Below, piece by piece: positions 34,203 through 43,731 of a stretch of 64,000 bases of DNA. This DNA is from Agrobacterium rosae (GTDB taxonomy: Bacteria > Pseudomonadota > Alphaproteobacteria > Rhizobiales > Rhizobiaceae), in assembly GCF_002915175.1 (NCBI RefSeq), contig NZ_NXEJ01000003.1, forward strand, positions 62,001 to 126,000. Reading direction: 5' to 3'. Made by a program: the position numbers and the translations under genes. Position 1 is the first letter of the stretch; each line of letters starts with the position of its first letter. The notes under the pieces were generated by a model. The model ran no database searches. It was not told the origin of the DNA and was given only the letters and a program-made list of their open reading frames with translations.

Positions 34203-37200
34203 ATTTCTCCTCCTGGTCCATCCGCAATCCGGTTCCGCCAATCCTGCTTTTTGCACTTTTGACCGCCTGCGGTCTCTGGGCGTTCAACCGCCTCGATGTG
34301 CAGAATTTCCCCGATATGGATCTGCCGACCATCGAGATTTCAGCATCGCTGGATGGAGCCGCGGCATCCCAGCTGGAGACGGAAGTTGCGCGCAAGATCG
34401 AAGATGAGCTGACGGGTTTGACGCAGCTCGATTCCGTCACGACGACAATCACCGATGGTTCAGTCAGTATTTCCGTAGCCTTCAAGGTTGGCAAGGATAC
34501 GCAGGTCGCGCTCGATGAGGTCAAAAGCGCCGTTGATCAGGCGCAACCCGATCTGCCGCAGGATATGAACGCGCCGACCGTTTCGAAACAGTCTCTCAAT
34601 TCGTCGCCGCTCATTACCTATGTGGTTCACTCCGACAAGCTGGACGATGCGGAACTGTCATGGTTCATCGATAACGACATGTCGCGCGCGCTGATGGCTG
34701 TGGATGGCGTTGGAGAGGTCGGCAGGCTTGGCGGTGTCGATAGAGAGATCAGGGTGGCGTTGAACGCTGATCTGCTGGATGGCCTCGGTCTGACGGCCAA
34801 TGACGTCAACAGTCAGGTAGAGGCGGTGCAGTCCGATCTCTCGGGTGGCAAGGGGCGCATTGGCGGCGAAAGCCAGTCGGTTCGCACGCTGGCGGCTGCC
34901 AAAAATGCGGATGAGATACGCGCGCTGCCCATTCCGCTGTCAAAGGGTAGCTGGGTTCGGCTGGACGAGGTTGCCACGGTCACCGATACTCACAGCGACC
35001 TGACATCGCTGGCCTATCTCAATGGAAAGCCGGTGATTGCCGCGCAAATCAAGCGCTCCAAAGGGTATTCAGATACCGCAGTGACAGACCGTGTTCGCGA
35101 GATGATCAAAACATTCGCCGCTGCCAACCCGCAGGTAATGATCGAGGAGGCCTATAACACCGTCGTCCCGACGGAGCAGAATTACGAATCCTCGTTGCAT
35201 ATGGTGTACGAGGGAGCGATCATCGCCATTATCGTCGTTTGGCTGTTCCTTCGCGATTGGCGTGCAACGCTTCTGGCCGCGGTGGCCCTGCCACTGTCCA
35301 TCATTCCCACCTTTCTCGTCATGTATCTGCTCGGCTACAGCCTGAATACGATCACGCTTCTGGCGCTTTCACTTGTGGTGGGCATTCTCGTAGACGATGC
35401 CATCGTTGAAATCGAGAATATCGAGCGACATCTCAATATGGGCAAAAGCCCCTATGATGCGGCGATGGAGGCGGCGGATGAGATCGGCCTTGCGGTCATT
35501 GCCACTACCTTCACTTTGGTCGCCGTATTTTTGCCGACCGCATTCATGGGCGGCATCCCCGGCATCATCTTCAAGCAATTCGGCATCACGGCCTCCGTTG
35601 CCGTTCTCGCCTCTCTTCTGGTTGCGCGTCTGGTGACGCCGATGATGGCGGCCTATCTGATGAAGGCGACCGGCAAGGGCCATGATGAGGATGGCCGTAT
35701 TATGCAGGCCTATCTCAGGCTTGTGAAAGGCGCACTGAAACGTCGCTGGCTACCCGTGCTCGGCACTGCGGCTTTCATGGGCTTTACGGTTTTTCTGTTA
35801 AGCCATCTTTCGACGGGCTTTTTCCCAGCATCCGATAATGCACAAACGCAGGTAACGCTAACCACGCCTTCAGGATCGACCATCAAATCGACCGACGAAA
35901 CCGCGCAAAAGGCCTCCAGCATCATTGCAGGTGTGGACCATGTGACCTCGGTATTTCAGGCAACCGGCACGGCATCGACCGGCGGCATGAACAGCACGTC
36001 CACGGCTAACACAGACAGCGCCACCATCGTCGTTAACCTGACACCCATCGACGACCGAGATATCAAACAATCCCAGATTGAGGCCGATTTGCGAAAGGCG
36101 TTAGAGAAGCTGCCCGGTGTGCGGATCGAGATCGGTTCCGGTGGTAACGGCACCCAGTTGACGCTGACGCTTGCGGGCGACGACTCTGATCTTCTGGAGA
36201 CGGCGGCCTCCAGCCTTGAGGCCGATTTGCGTACCCTGCAAGGCATCGGCAACGTGACGTCGTCAGCCGCAATGCAGGCACCTGAAATCACCATCAAACC
36301 CGATCTGGCCGAGGCGGCCTCCCTAGGGGTCACGTCTAAATCCATCGGCGAGGCCGTGCGTGTTGCAACGTCAGGTGCTTATGATGAGGCGCTCTCCAAG
36401 CTCAACCTGCCGGAGCGGCAGGTGCCTGTGCGTGTCATGCTCGATACGGTCAATCGACAGTCTCTGGATGCCATATCGCTGATCCCTGTGGAGGGGCGAG
36501 ATGGCAATGTCGCGCTCGGGACGATTGCCGATATCACCATGGGTTCCAGCCCGAGCCAGATCGACCGGCTGGACCGCTCGCGCAATGTCTCGCTCACGGT
36601 CGAACTCAATGGCAGGAGTCTGTCGGACGTTCAGTCGGAGGCTGAAAAGCTGCCGAGCTACCAGAACCTGCCGCAGGGTGTGAAATTTGTCGAACAGGGC
36701 GAATTGAAACGGCAGAGCGAGCTGTTCAGCAGTTTCGGCCTGGCCATGGCCATCGGCATTTTCTGTGTCTATGCCGTGCTGGTCCTGCTCTTCCACGATT
36801 TCCTTCAGCCGGTGACAATTCTGATGGCCCTGCCTCTCGCCTTCGGCGGTGCCATGCTGCCACTGGTGCTGGAAGGAGCAAGTTTCTCTATGCCTGCGGT
36901 CATCGGCCTGCTGCTGCTGATGGGCATCGTCTCGAAGAACTCCATTCTTCTCGTCGAATATGCGATTGAGGCGCGCAGAGGTGGCATGTCCCGCTACGAT
37001 GCATTGATCGACGCTTGCCACAAGCGGGCAAGACCCATCGTCATGACCACCATCGCCATGGCCGGTGGCATGCTGCCCGCTGCCCTCAGTCTCGTCTCGG
37101 GCGACCCAAGTTTCCGCCAACCCATGGGCGTTGTCGTCATCGGTGGACTGATAACCTCCACGGTCCTCAGCCTCCTCATTATTCCGGTGGTGTTTACCTT

Positions 37201-37261
37201 CCTGGATGACCTGCTGGTGGGGCTCAAGACGAGATTAATAGGTGTGAAATCAACACGCTAA
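34199..37261 (+). CDS. RND multidrug efflux pump, inner-membrane transporter (HAE-1 type)
   Basis: A 1020-residue AcrB-type proton antiporter. Helix 1 begins IRNPVPPILLFALLTACGLW; the proton-relay pair Asp399-Asp400 in LVDDAIVEIENIE corresponds to AcrB Asp407-Asp408. Two large periplasmic loops follow helices 1 and 7, and the second helix block ends with VIGLLLLMGIVSKNSILLVE and MTTIAMAGGMLPAALSLVSG. Length and layout are normal for a complete pump. Translationally coupled to the adaptor (ATGA). Substrates cannot be inferred; the divergent two-component system is the probable regulator. Confidence 0.96.
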   Translation: MNFSSWSIRNPVPPILLFALLTACGLWAFNRLDVQNFPDMDLPTIEISASLDGAAASQLETEVARKIEDELTGLTQLDSVTTTITDGSVSISVAFKVGKDTQVALDEVKSAVDQAQPDLPQDMNAPTVSKQSLNSSPLITYVVHSDKLDDAELSWFIDNDMSRALMAVDGVGEVGRLGGVDREIRVALNADLLDGLGLTANDVNSQVEAVQSDLSGGKGRIGGESQSVRTLAAAKNADEIRALPIPLSKGSWVRLDEVATVTDTHSDLTSLAYLNGKPVIAAQIKRSKGYSDTAVTDRVREMIKTFAAANPQVMIEEAYNTVVPTEQNYESSLHMVYEGAIIAIIVVWLFLRDWRATLLAAVALPLSIIPTFLVMYLLGYSLNTITLLALSLVVGILVDDAIVEIENIERHLNMGKSPYDAAMEAADEIGLAVIATTFTLVAVFLPTAFMGGIPGIIFKQFGITASVAVLASLLVARLVTPMMAAYLMKATGKGHDEDGRIMQAYLRLVKGALKRRWLPVLGTAAFMGFTVFLLSHLSTGFFPASDNAQTQVTLTTPSGSTIKSTDETAQKASSIIAGVDHVTSVFQATGTASTGGMNSTSTANTDSATIVVNLTPIDDRDIKQSQIEADLRKALEKLPGVRIEIGSGGNGTQLTLTLAGDDSDLLETAASSLEADLRTLQGIGNVTSSAAMQAPEITIKPDLAEAASLGVTSKSIGEAVRVATSGAYDEALSKLNLPERQVPVRVMLDTVNRQSLDAISLIPVEGRDGNVALGTIADITMGSSPSQIDRLDRSRNVSLTVELNGRSLSDVQSEAEKLPSYQNLPQGVKFVEQGELKRQSELFSSFGLAMAIGIFCVYAVLVLLFHDFLQPVTILMALPLAFGGAMLPLVLEGASFSMPAVIGLLLLMGIVSKNSILLVEYAIEARRGGMSRYDALIDACHKRARPIVMTTIAMAGGMLPAALSLVSGDPSFRQPMGVVVIGGLITSTVLSLLIIPVVFTFLDDLLVGLKTRLIGVKSTR

Positions 37262-37270
37262 GGGCGTCGC

Positions 37271-38713
37271 TTAATAGGTGGCAGGTGACATGTGAACTGG
37301 GATGGGGCAGACATATGGCTCGTCTTGTATTTTCTCCCGCCATTCCGCTTTGGCATGGGCTAACAATTCGGGTGAGGTTGCAAGGTCAAGTCCAGTTGCT
37401 GCCAGCGTTTTTGCCGCATGAACCATCGCCTTATGGGCACCAGGGCTGCGTCCCTGTGCCACTACTTGCCATGTATGAGGATTAGTGCCGATGGCCCAGG
37501 CCGGTGCCCAGCATTGTGCCGTCGGCGTGACTCGGCTCACATCGCCCACATCGGTCGACCCTGCGCGGAAATGCGACTGACCTTCGAAGTCCCGCAGACC
37601 GAGATGCAGTGGCGTCGAGCCGTCGATCTTCTGGTTGGAAAAGACATCGTTTTTGATCTGATAGAGGCGGATGCTGCTCTTGATCGCCTCGTCGGTAAAC
37701 GTCGCCTGTATCTTGCGGGCGAAGTCTATATCGGCCTCATCGAACGGCACGGGGCCAATCGAGACGAGATTGTCGTGGATTGCGTTTTCCAGTGTCAGGT
37801 TGGGCAGCAGATTGGTAGCAGCCGTGTCGAAAATGATCTCGACTTCCGTTCCGGTCATCATGGCCGCGCCCCGAGCGACCTGTTCCACACGCTCGGCTAG
37901 TGCCAGCGCCTGGGACATTTCCGGTGCTCGCACGAGGTACAGCACTTCGGCTTTTGCCTGCACGACATTGGCTGCACGACCGCCAGCGTCGGTAATGGCG
38001 TAGTGGACACGGCAGTCCTGCGGCATGTGCTCGCGCAAGAAATTAACGCCGACATTCATCAGTTCGACGGCGTCCAGTGCAGAGCGACCAAGATGTGCGG
38101 CATTTGCCGCATGGGCAGCAACGCCCTTGAAGCGGTAATAGTATTCGAGAACGGCAAGATTATTGGTAGAGCGCACACCGTTGAAGGGTGCAGGATGCCA
38201 GGTCAGAGCCGCATCGACATCGGCAAAGGCACCGGCGCGTACCATGAATGTCTTGCCGGAACCGCCTTCCTCGCCGGGGCAGCCGTAATAGCGCACGGTA
38301 CCGGGAAGGCCGTTGGCTTCCAGATGTTTTGCCAGCGAAATCGCGGCCAGCATCGAGCCGCTTCCCAGAAGGTTGTGGCCGCAACCATGGCCGCTTCCGT
38401 CCACCTCGACTGCCATTGGATGATCTACGCCCGATTGCTGGCTCATGCCCGCCAGCGCATCATATTCGCCAAGAAATGCAATGACAGGCTTGCCGCGACC
38501 ATACTCGCCGATGAAGGCCGTCTTCATGCCCGCAATGTCTTGTCGAACGGAAAATCCATTTTGTTTCAGTGTTTCAACCAGCAGGTCCGATGATCGAACC
38601 TCCTGAAATTTCAGTTCCGAAAACTCCCATATCCTGTCGCTAAGATTGGTAAAATCGGGTGCCAGCGCATCGACGGTCTGGATGAGCGATTGAAAGGCGG
38701 CTGTATCTGGCAT
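37271..38713 (-). CDS. M20 family amidohydrolase (AbgB-like)
   Basis: A 480-residue M20 metallopeptidase-type amidohydrolase. Metal-site motifs: GSGHGCGHNLLG (Cys111, His113), YYGCPGEEGGSG (Glu148-Glu149) and ALTWHPAPFNG. A dimerisation domain follows (FKGVAAHAANAAHLGRSALD). It is closest to the AbgB/p-aminobenzoyl-glutamate hydrolase type, which cleaves amide-linked amino acids in the cytoplasm; the real substrate is unknown. It is the last gene of the second peptide-type ABC operon, separated from the binding-protein gene by a hairpin. No signal peptide. Confidence 0.92.
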   Translation of the reverse strand: MPDTAAFQSLIQTVDALAPDFTNLSDRIWEFSELKFQEVRSSDLLVETLKQNGFSVRQDIAGMKTAFIGEYGRGKPVIAFLGEYDALAGMSQQSGVDHPMAVEVDGSGHGCGHNLLGSGSMLAAISLAKHLEANGLPGTVRYYGCPGEEGGSGKTFMVRAGAFADVDAALTWHPAPFNGVRSTNNLAVLEYYYRFKGVAAHAANAAHLGRSALDAVELMNVGVNFLREHMPQDCRVHYAITDAGGRAANVVQAKAEVLYLVRAPEMSQALALAERVEQVARGAAMMTGTEVEIIFDTAATNLLPNLTLENAIHDNLVSIGPVPFDEADIDFARKIQATFTDEAIKSSIRLYQIKNDVFSNQKIDGSTPLHLGLRDFEGQSHFRAGSTDVGDVSRVTPTAQCWAPAWAIGTNPHTWQVVAQGRSPGAHKAMVHAAKTLAATGLDLATSPELLAHAKAEWREKIQDEPYVCPIPVHMSPATY

Positions 38714-38789
38714 GTTTTATCCTCAGGGGAAATATGGACAGTCTTGGAGCGAATTTGCAAAGGGAAACAAGCCAAGCTGCAAGCTAGCG

Positions 38790-38815
38790 GGGTGCCGCGT
38801 ATCATCGCGGCACCC
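38790..38815 (-). terminator. intra-operon hairpin after the second binding-protein gene
   Basis: GGGTGCCGCG (38790-38799) and CGCGGCACCC (38806-38815) form a perfect 10-bp stem with a six-base loop, 15 bp after the binding-protein stop on the minus strand. It is a likely attenuator or 3' stabiliser before the M20 gene. Confidence 0.7.
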
Positions 38816-38830
38816 GGCTTTCGTCATGGC

Positions 38831-40375
38831 TTACTTATCGAGGGAAACTTCCCAGAGGCGGGCATTGGACTGCCAGACGGGCTGACCCTTCAGGGCCTTC
38901 GTCGCACCCCAGACATCGATCATGTCGTAAAGGAAAATCCCCGGCATCTCCTCAAGCATCAGCTTGTGGAACTCGTCAAAGATGGCCTGGCGTTTTGCCG
39001 TGTCGATTTCGGCATAGGCAGATTTCATCAACGCGATTGCCTTGGGGTTATCCCACATCAGCGAGGTATTCTTGTCCTTGTCGCCCACATAGAAGCTGTA
39101 CATCAGCGCCGGATCGAGACGCGGTGCGACAGATTGCGAGATGATCTGGTAGTTGCCGGAACGACGGCGGTCCACCTGGGTTGCGTAGTCGAGAACTTCG
39201 ATCTGTACGTTGAGACCAATTTGCTGAAGCATGGCCTGGGCGATGACGGCAGCAGGGAAGCTCGGCACGTTGCCGCGTTTGTTGGCGATGATGCTGATTG
39301 GCTCGCCCTTGTAACCGGAATCTGCCAGTTCATTCTTGGCCGCTTCCAGATCGTAAGGAAGGCGCGTCTTCTGGGTTTCGCTGAAGTAGACAGAGTCCGA
39401 AGCGACCATGGAGCCGTTCGCCTTGCCGGTGCCGTTGGATGCGGCGGCAACCAGTTCGTCCAGCTCAAGCGCCATCGCCATGGCGCGGCGCACACCTGGC
39501 TTGCCCATGATCGGATCGCGCGTCTGGATGTAGAACAGGTTCTTGCCGTTGTTCTGCGAAACGATGACCTTGGCTTTTTCGCTTTGTTCGAATTCAGGGA
39601 TCAGGTCGGGAGAAATTTCCGCCGTGTCGAGAACACCGGATTGCAGGCCGGCCTTCACCGTAGAGGCATCGGGAATGACCATAAACTTAATGCCGTCGAC
39701 CAACGGACGCTTGGAGCCGACCATGCCATCCGGCTCGCCATTGTTGGCGGGCGAAGCGTAGTCATCGAATTTCGTCAGGTGGATATATTCGCCCTTTTTC
39801 CACTGGTCCCACTTGAACGGGCCGGTGCCGATGGGCTTGTCGAACGTGCCATCGGTGGCAACGGACTCAGGTGAAATCATGCCGGTGTAGCCGCATTCAG
39901 GGCGCGACATCAGGCCGAGAAAAACGGCGGACGGTTTTTCAAGCGTCATAGTCACGGTCTGTGTATCGACCGCCTTGATGCCCGTGACCTTTACGGTGCC
40001 GCTGCCGTCAAAGTCCTTGATGCAGGTCCATTTCGTTGCCGGGTCCATGTAGCGGTTCCAGTTCCAGACCACATCTTCGGCTGTCAGCGTCTTGCCATTA
40101 TGGAATTTCACGTCTGGACGCAGCTTGAATGTATAGGTCAGGCCATCGGCAGACATTTCGAAGGACTGCGCCAGCAGAGGCTTGACCTCGCCATTGTTGG
40201 CATAACCGACAAGGCCCTCGACGATGTGCAGAATGACGCCGTCCGTGTTGCCATCGCGGTTGACGCCGGGATTGTTGCTGCGCAGATCGGAGCTCTGGGC
40301 GATGACGATGTCCCGTGCGGCGGAAACGCCGGTCAGCGACATCAAGATCGTTCCGGCGAGAAGAATGCTTTTCAT
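38831..40375 (-). CDS. ABC importer substrate-binding protein, family 5 (DppA type)
   Basis: A 514-residue periplasmic protein with a signal peptide (MKSILLAGTILMSLTGVSAA). The mature part carries the SBP_bac_5 pattern: LRSNNPGVNRDGNTDGVILH, IVEGLVGYANNGEVKPLLAQ and YTFKLRPDVKFHNGKTLTAE. Unlike the first importer, this binding protein is encoded after the permease, ATPase and serine-hydrolase genes. Ligand unknown; the operon's two hydrolases suggest an amide-bonded substrate. Confidence 0.95.
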   Translation of the reverse strand: MKSILLAGTILMSLTGVSAARDIVIAQSSDLRSNNPGVNRDGNTDGVILHIVEGLVGYANNGEVKPLLAQSFEMSADGLTYTFKLRPDVKFHNGKTLTAEDVVWNWNRYMDPATKWTCIKDFDGSGTVKVTGIKAVDTQTVTMTLEKPSAVFLGLMSRPECGYTGMISPESVATDGTFDKPIGTGPFKWDQWKKGEYIHLTKFDDYASPANNGEPDGMVGSKRPLVDGIKFMVIPDASTVKAGLQSGVLDTAEISPDLIPEFEQSEKAKVIVSQNNGKNLFYIQTRDPIMGKPGVRRAMAMALELDELVAAASNGTGKANGSMVASDSVYFSETQKTRLPYDLEAAKNELADSGYKGEPISIIANKRGNVPSFPAAVIAQAMLQQIGLNVQIEVLDYATQVDRRRSGNYQIISQSVAPRLDPALMYSFYVGDKDKNTSLMWDNPKAIALMKSAYAEIDTAKRQAIFDEFHKLMLEEMPGIFLYDMIDVWGATKALKGQPVWQSNARLWEVSLDK

Positions 40376-40415
40376 GTTACCCTCTTTTGTTGACGTTTGT
40401 GATTGTTCTCAAGGC

Positions 40416-41285
40416 TTAAAATGCGTCCCAGCAGACGCGAGACAGCTTGCCGATGGTTTCGAGCGACAACGTGTAGCCCGGCGTGCGATCCGGCATTTCC
40501 TGCGGCACCTGATCGGTGAAGGCTGTGATGATGTAGAGTGGCGAGCCATCCCGATAGACGATGCCGGCATTCATGCGTCCACGCTTTCCGGTGCCGCCCT
40601 TGTGGGCAACCACCGTCCCGAAAGGTAGCCGTGACGGAATGGCGTAACGCAGGATCTGGTTCTTTAGCGTCTGCAGAGCATAGGCGCAAAGCTCATGTGA
40701 AGAGCCCAATCTGTCTGCGGCGTCAGGTGATTTCTGCGCGTCGAGAATGGTCTGGAGCAGAAACAATTGATCACGGGCCGTCGTCGTCGTTACGGATTTC
40801 AACGTGTGGTCCGGCGACAGAGCCAGCGGCGGAATGAGGAAGCGATGATGCGTGCCGCTCATGCCGATCGACTTGCAGTAGCTGTCGACCTCTTCCAATG
40901 TCAGCCGCTCGAACACCATCTTGGTGCAGACATTGTCGCTCAGCACCATCATGCCGGTTATGGCATCGCGCAGCGAAATCACGATGCCGGGCGTCATGTA
41001 GCGGAACATGCCGCTGGCCACTTCCTCGGCAAAACGTGCCTCGTAGGTGATCTGCTCATCGAGATCGAGCCTGCCCTCCTGCACGGCTTTCAACGCTGCC
41101 ATCATGATGGATGTTTTGCGGGTGCTGGCCGATGGCGTTTCCTCATCGGCGCCGCGCTCGAACGTCTCGCCCGTCAGCAGGTTGCGAATGCTGAAACGGG
41201 TGACAAAATCCTGCGCATCGCAGACGGCGTTGAGGCGCTCGGCAACGGTACCGGAGGTTTCTTTAATCAAGGTGGTGGTTGTCAT
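40416..41285 (-). CDS. serine beta-lactamase-fold hydrolase, leaderless
   Basis: A 289-residue penicillin-binding/class A beta-lactamase-fold protein. The catalytic tetrad is ASTRKTS (Ser54-x-x-Lys57), the SDN motif is VLSDNVCTK (Ser116-Asp117-Asn118) and the third motif is AHKGGTGKRG in place of KTG. A clear Glu166-type omega-loop motif is not visible. It has no signal peptide, unlike beta-lactamases and PBPs, so it should act in the cytoplasm. Located between the fused ATPase (3 bp away) and the binding-protein gene, it more likely hydrolyses an imported amide or lactam than provides antibiotic resistance. Confidence 0.88.
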   Translation of the reverse strand: MTTTTLIKETSGTVAERLNAVCDAQDFVTRFSIRNLLTGETFERGADEETPSASTRKTSIMMAALKAVQEGRLDLDEQITYEARFAEEVASGMFRYMTPGIVISLRDAITGMMVLSDNVCTKMVFERLTLEEVDSYCKSIGMSGTHHRFLIPPLALSPDHTLKSVTTTTARDQLFLLQTILDAQKSPDAADRLGSSHELCAYALQTLKNQILRYAIPSRLPFGTVVAHKGGTGKRGRMNAGIVYRDGSPLYIITAFTDQVPQEMPDRTPGYTLSLETIGKLSRVCWDAF

Positions 41286-41287
41286 TT

Positions 41288-42916
41288 TCAGTTCTCCAGA
41301 CGCCATTTCAGTTTGACGCCGCCGGTCTCGTTGAGATCGAGTGCGGGAATGGCCGAAAGCAGACGCCGCGTGTAGGCCTCTTTCGGCGTGTCGAAGATTG
41401 TATTGCGATCGCCCTCTTCGATGATGCGGCCGTCCTGCATAACGACCACGCGGTCGGCCACCTGTTCCACGACACCGAGATCATGGCTGATGAACAGGCA
41501 GGAGAAGCCGTAGCGCTTTTGCAGATCGGAAAAGAGCGATAGCACCTGTGCACGAACGGTCACGTCGAGCGCCGACACCGGTTCATCCGCAATCAGAAAA
41601 CGGGGACGCCGCGCAATCGCACGGGCAATCGCCACGCGTTGCCGCTGTCCGCCCGAAAGCTCGTGCGGATAACGCAGGGCATATTCGGCACCAAGACCGA
41701 CTTCCTCCAGCGTTTCATAGGCTCGCTTTTTCTTCGCAGTGCGGTCGATGCCGGGAACCAGTCGCAGCGCCTCTTCCACCAGCGCCAGAATGGTCATGCG
41801 GGGATCGAGCGAAGAATAGGGGTCCTGGAACACCATCTGGCAGTTTAGGCGATAATCCTGCCAGTCGGCATCACGCTTGCGACCCTGAAACAGGATTTCA
41901 CCGTTGGTCTCGCTGACCAGACCGGCAATGGTGCGACCCAGCGTCGTCTTGCCGGACCCGGAGCCACCCACCAAGGCAACGACTTCGCCCTCGTGGATAT
42001 CGATGGACACGCCATGTAACGCACGCTTGGCAGTTCCCTTTTTTAAAAGAGATCTGCGGCCCGGATAATCGACCACGATGTTTTTCGCGGATACCATCGG
42101 TGCCGATGCCGTATCGATTATCCGAACTTCGCCGCGGATCGGCAACGACGATAGTAGTTTGCGGGTGTAGGGATGCTGTGGTGCCTCAAGGATCTGTTCT
42201 GTTGTTCCAGCCTCGACGATCGATCCTTTTTCCATCACTACGATGCGGCTGGTATAGCGAGCGACCATCGGCAAATCGTGGCTGATCAGAAGGACAGCCG
42301 TGCCTTCAGCCTTGGTTAGGCCCACCATCAGTTCCATGACATCGCGCTGGATGACGGCATCGAGTGCCGTCGTCGGCTCATCCGCAATCAACAGAGCGGG
42401 CTTCAGAAGCATGACGGAGGCGAGCATAATCCTTTGGCGCATGCCGCCGGAAAACTCATGCGGATAGGAAGTGAGGGCTCCTTCCGGGTCGCGAATACCG
42501 ACACGCTGGAGCATGGCAAGTATTTTGACGCGACGTTCTGCTGGCGTATATTTGGTGTGAAGGGTGAGGCCCTCTTCCAATTGTCGCCCAATGGTCATGG
42601 ACGGGTTGAGCGACGTCATCGGCTCCTGAAACACCAGCCCGATTTCGGCACCGCGCAGGCGGCGCAAGTCTGCTTCGCTCATCGATGTGATGTCGCGCCC
42701 CTTGTAGGTCACATCACCGCCTGTTTTGCGAATTGCGGGCGGCAACAACGAAATCAGTGCGCGGGTCGCCAGCGACTTGCCGGAGCCGCTTTCCCCGACG
42801 ATCCCGAAGATTTCTCCGGGTTCGAGATCGAAGCTGACATTCTTCACGACTTCGACGCCGCGATGGATAATCTCGAGAGAGAGATTGCGCACGCTGAGAA
42901 GCTTTTCCTGTGTCAT
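41288..42916 (-). CDS. peptide-type ABC importer, fused double ATPase
   Basis: A 542-residue protein with two complete ABC domains in one chain (DppD-DppF fusion, as in GsiA/YejF). First: GESGSGKSLA, LVFQEPMTSLNPSM, EFSGGMRQRIMLA, LLIADEPTTALDAV. Second: [53 protein letters not shown]. The fused form replaces the separate ATPases of the first importer. The ATG overlaps the permease stop (ATGA). Provides ATP hydrolysis for the second importer. Confidence 0.95.
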   Translation of the reverse strand: MTQEKLLSVRNLSLEIIHRGVEVVKNVSFDLEPGEIFGIVGESGSGKSLATRALISLLPPAIRKTGGDVTYKGRDITSMSEADLRRLRGAEIGLVFQEPMTSLNPSMTIGRQLEEGLTLHTKYTPAERRVKILAMLQRVGIRDPEGALTSYPHEFSGGMRQRIMLASVMLLKPALLIADEPTTALDAVIQRDVMELMVGLTKAEGTAVLLISHDLPMVARYTSRIVVMEKGSIVEAGTTEQILEAPQHPYTRKLLSSLPIRGEVRIIDTASAPMVSAKNIVVDYPGRRSLLKKGTAKRALHGVSIDIHEGEVVALVGGSGSGKTTLGRTIAGLVSETNGEILFQGRKRDADWQDYRLNCQMVFQDPYSSLDPRMTILALVEEALRLVPGIDRTAKKKRAYETLEEVGLGAEYALRYPHELSGGQRQRVAIARAIARRPRFLIADEPVSALDVTVRAQVLSLFSDLQKRYGFSCLFISHDLGVVEQVADRVVVMQDGRIIEEGDRNTIFDTPKEAYTRRLLSAIPALDLNETGGVKLKWRLEN

Positions 42917-43731
42917 TTCAAACCTCTCATGCGGGGATCAAGTTTATCGCGAAGCGCGTCTCCGAGTAAATTGATGCCGAGCAATGTCAGTGCGATGCAG
43001 AGACCGGGGAAAAGCCCGAGCCAGACGGCTTGTTCGATGAAGGGGCGGCCAGCGGCAAGCATATTGCCCCAGGTGGGTGCCGGTGGTGGCACGCCGAGGC
43101 CAAGGAAGCTGAGCGCGCTTTCAGACAGAATGGCCCAGCCGAACATGGAGGTCGCAAGAACGGTGATCGGTGCCAGGCAATTGGGCAGAATGTGCCTGAC
43201 CATGGTGAAAATCTCGCTGTTGCCCATGATCTTGGACGCTTCGATAAACTCACGCTCACGCAGCGATAGAACGGCACCGCGCACAACGCGCGCCATGGAT
43301 GGCGTGTAGGCAATGCCGAGCGCAAAGATGATGCCGTATTGATTGGCACCGAACACCGCCAGCAGGCCGAGTGCCAGCAGGATTCCGGGAAAAGCGAGCA
43401 GTGCGTTGTTGATCGCCATGATGACGCCATCGATCCAGCCACGGGAATAGCCGCTGATCAGCCCGATCAGCGTACCGGCGATGGTGGCAAAACCGACCGT
43501 CAGGCAACCGATCCAGACACTGGCGCGCGCGCCGATCATCAGACGGCTGACAACGTCCCTTCCGAACTCGTCCGTGCCGAGCAGATGTTGTGCACCCGGT
43601 GCCGCGAGACGAGCGGTGAAGCTGAGCTTCATCGGATCAAATGGTGTCCAGAACAAACTGACGGCTGCGACAATGAGGAGAATTGCAATGAGAAAGCCGC
43701 CGATCAGGCCATTGAGCGTAAAATGTTTCAT
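42913..43731 (-). CDS. peptide-type ABC importer permease (DppC-like)
   Basis: A 272-residue inner-membrane permease. First helix GLIGGFLIAILLIVAAVSLF, then the periplasmic LLGTDEFGRDVVSRLMIGAR that marks DppC proteins, and the EAA loop EFIEASKIMGNSEIFTMVRH. It starts in a four-base overlap with the DppB-like gene and ends in one with the ATPase gene, a tightly coupled operon. Confidence 0.95.
   Translation of the reverse strand: MKHFTLNGLIGGFLIAILLIVAAVSLFWTPFDPMKLSFTARLAAPGAQHLLGTDEFGRDVVSRLMIGARASVWIGCLTVGFATIAGTLIGLISGYSRGWIDGVIMAINNALLAFPGILLALGLLAVFGANQYGIIFALGIAYTPSMARVVRGAVLSLREREFIEASKIMGNSEIFTMVRHILPNCLAPITVLATSMFGWAILSESALSFLGLGVPPPAPTWGNMLAAGRPFIEQAVWLGLFPGLCIALTLLGINLLGDALRDKLDPRMRGLK

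Noticed and set aside
36371..37120. 249-codon minus-strand frame inside the RND pump gene
   Set aside because: Antisense to the RND transporter gene; low-complexity His/Gln-rich translation without domain similarity.
40416..41285. Interpretation as an antibiotic-resistance beta-lactamase
   Set aside because: No signal peptide, no Glu166 motif, KGG instead of KTG, and location in an importer operon argue against resistance function.
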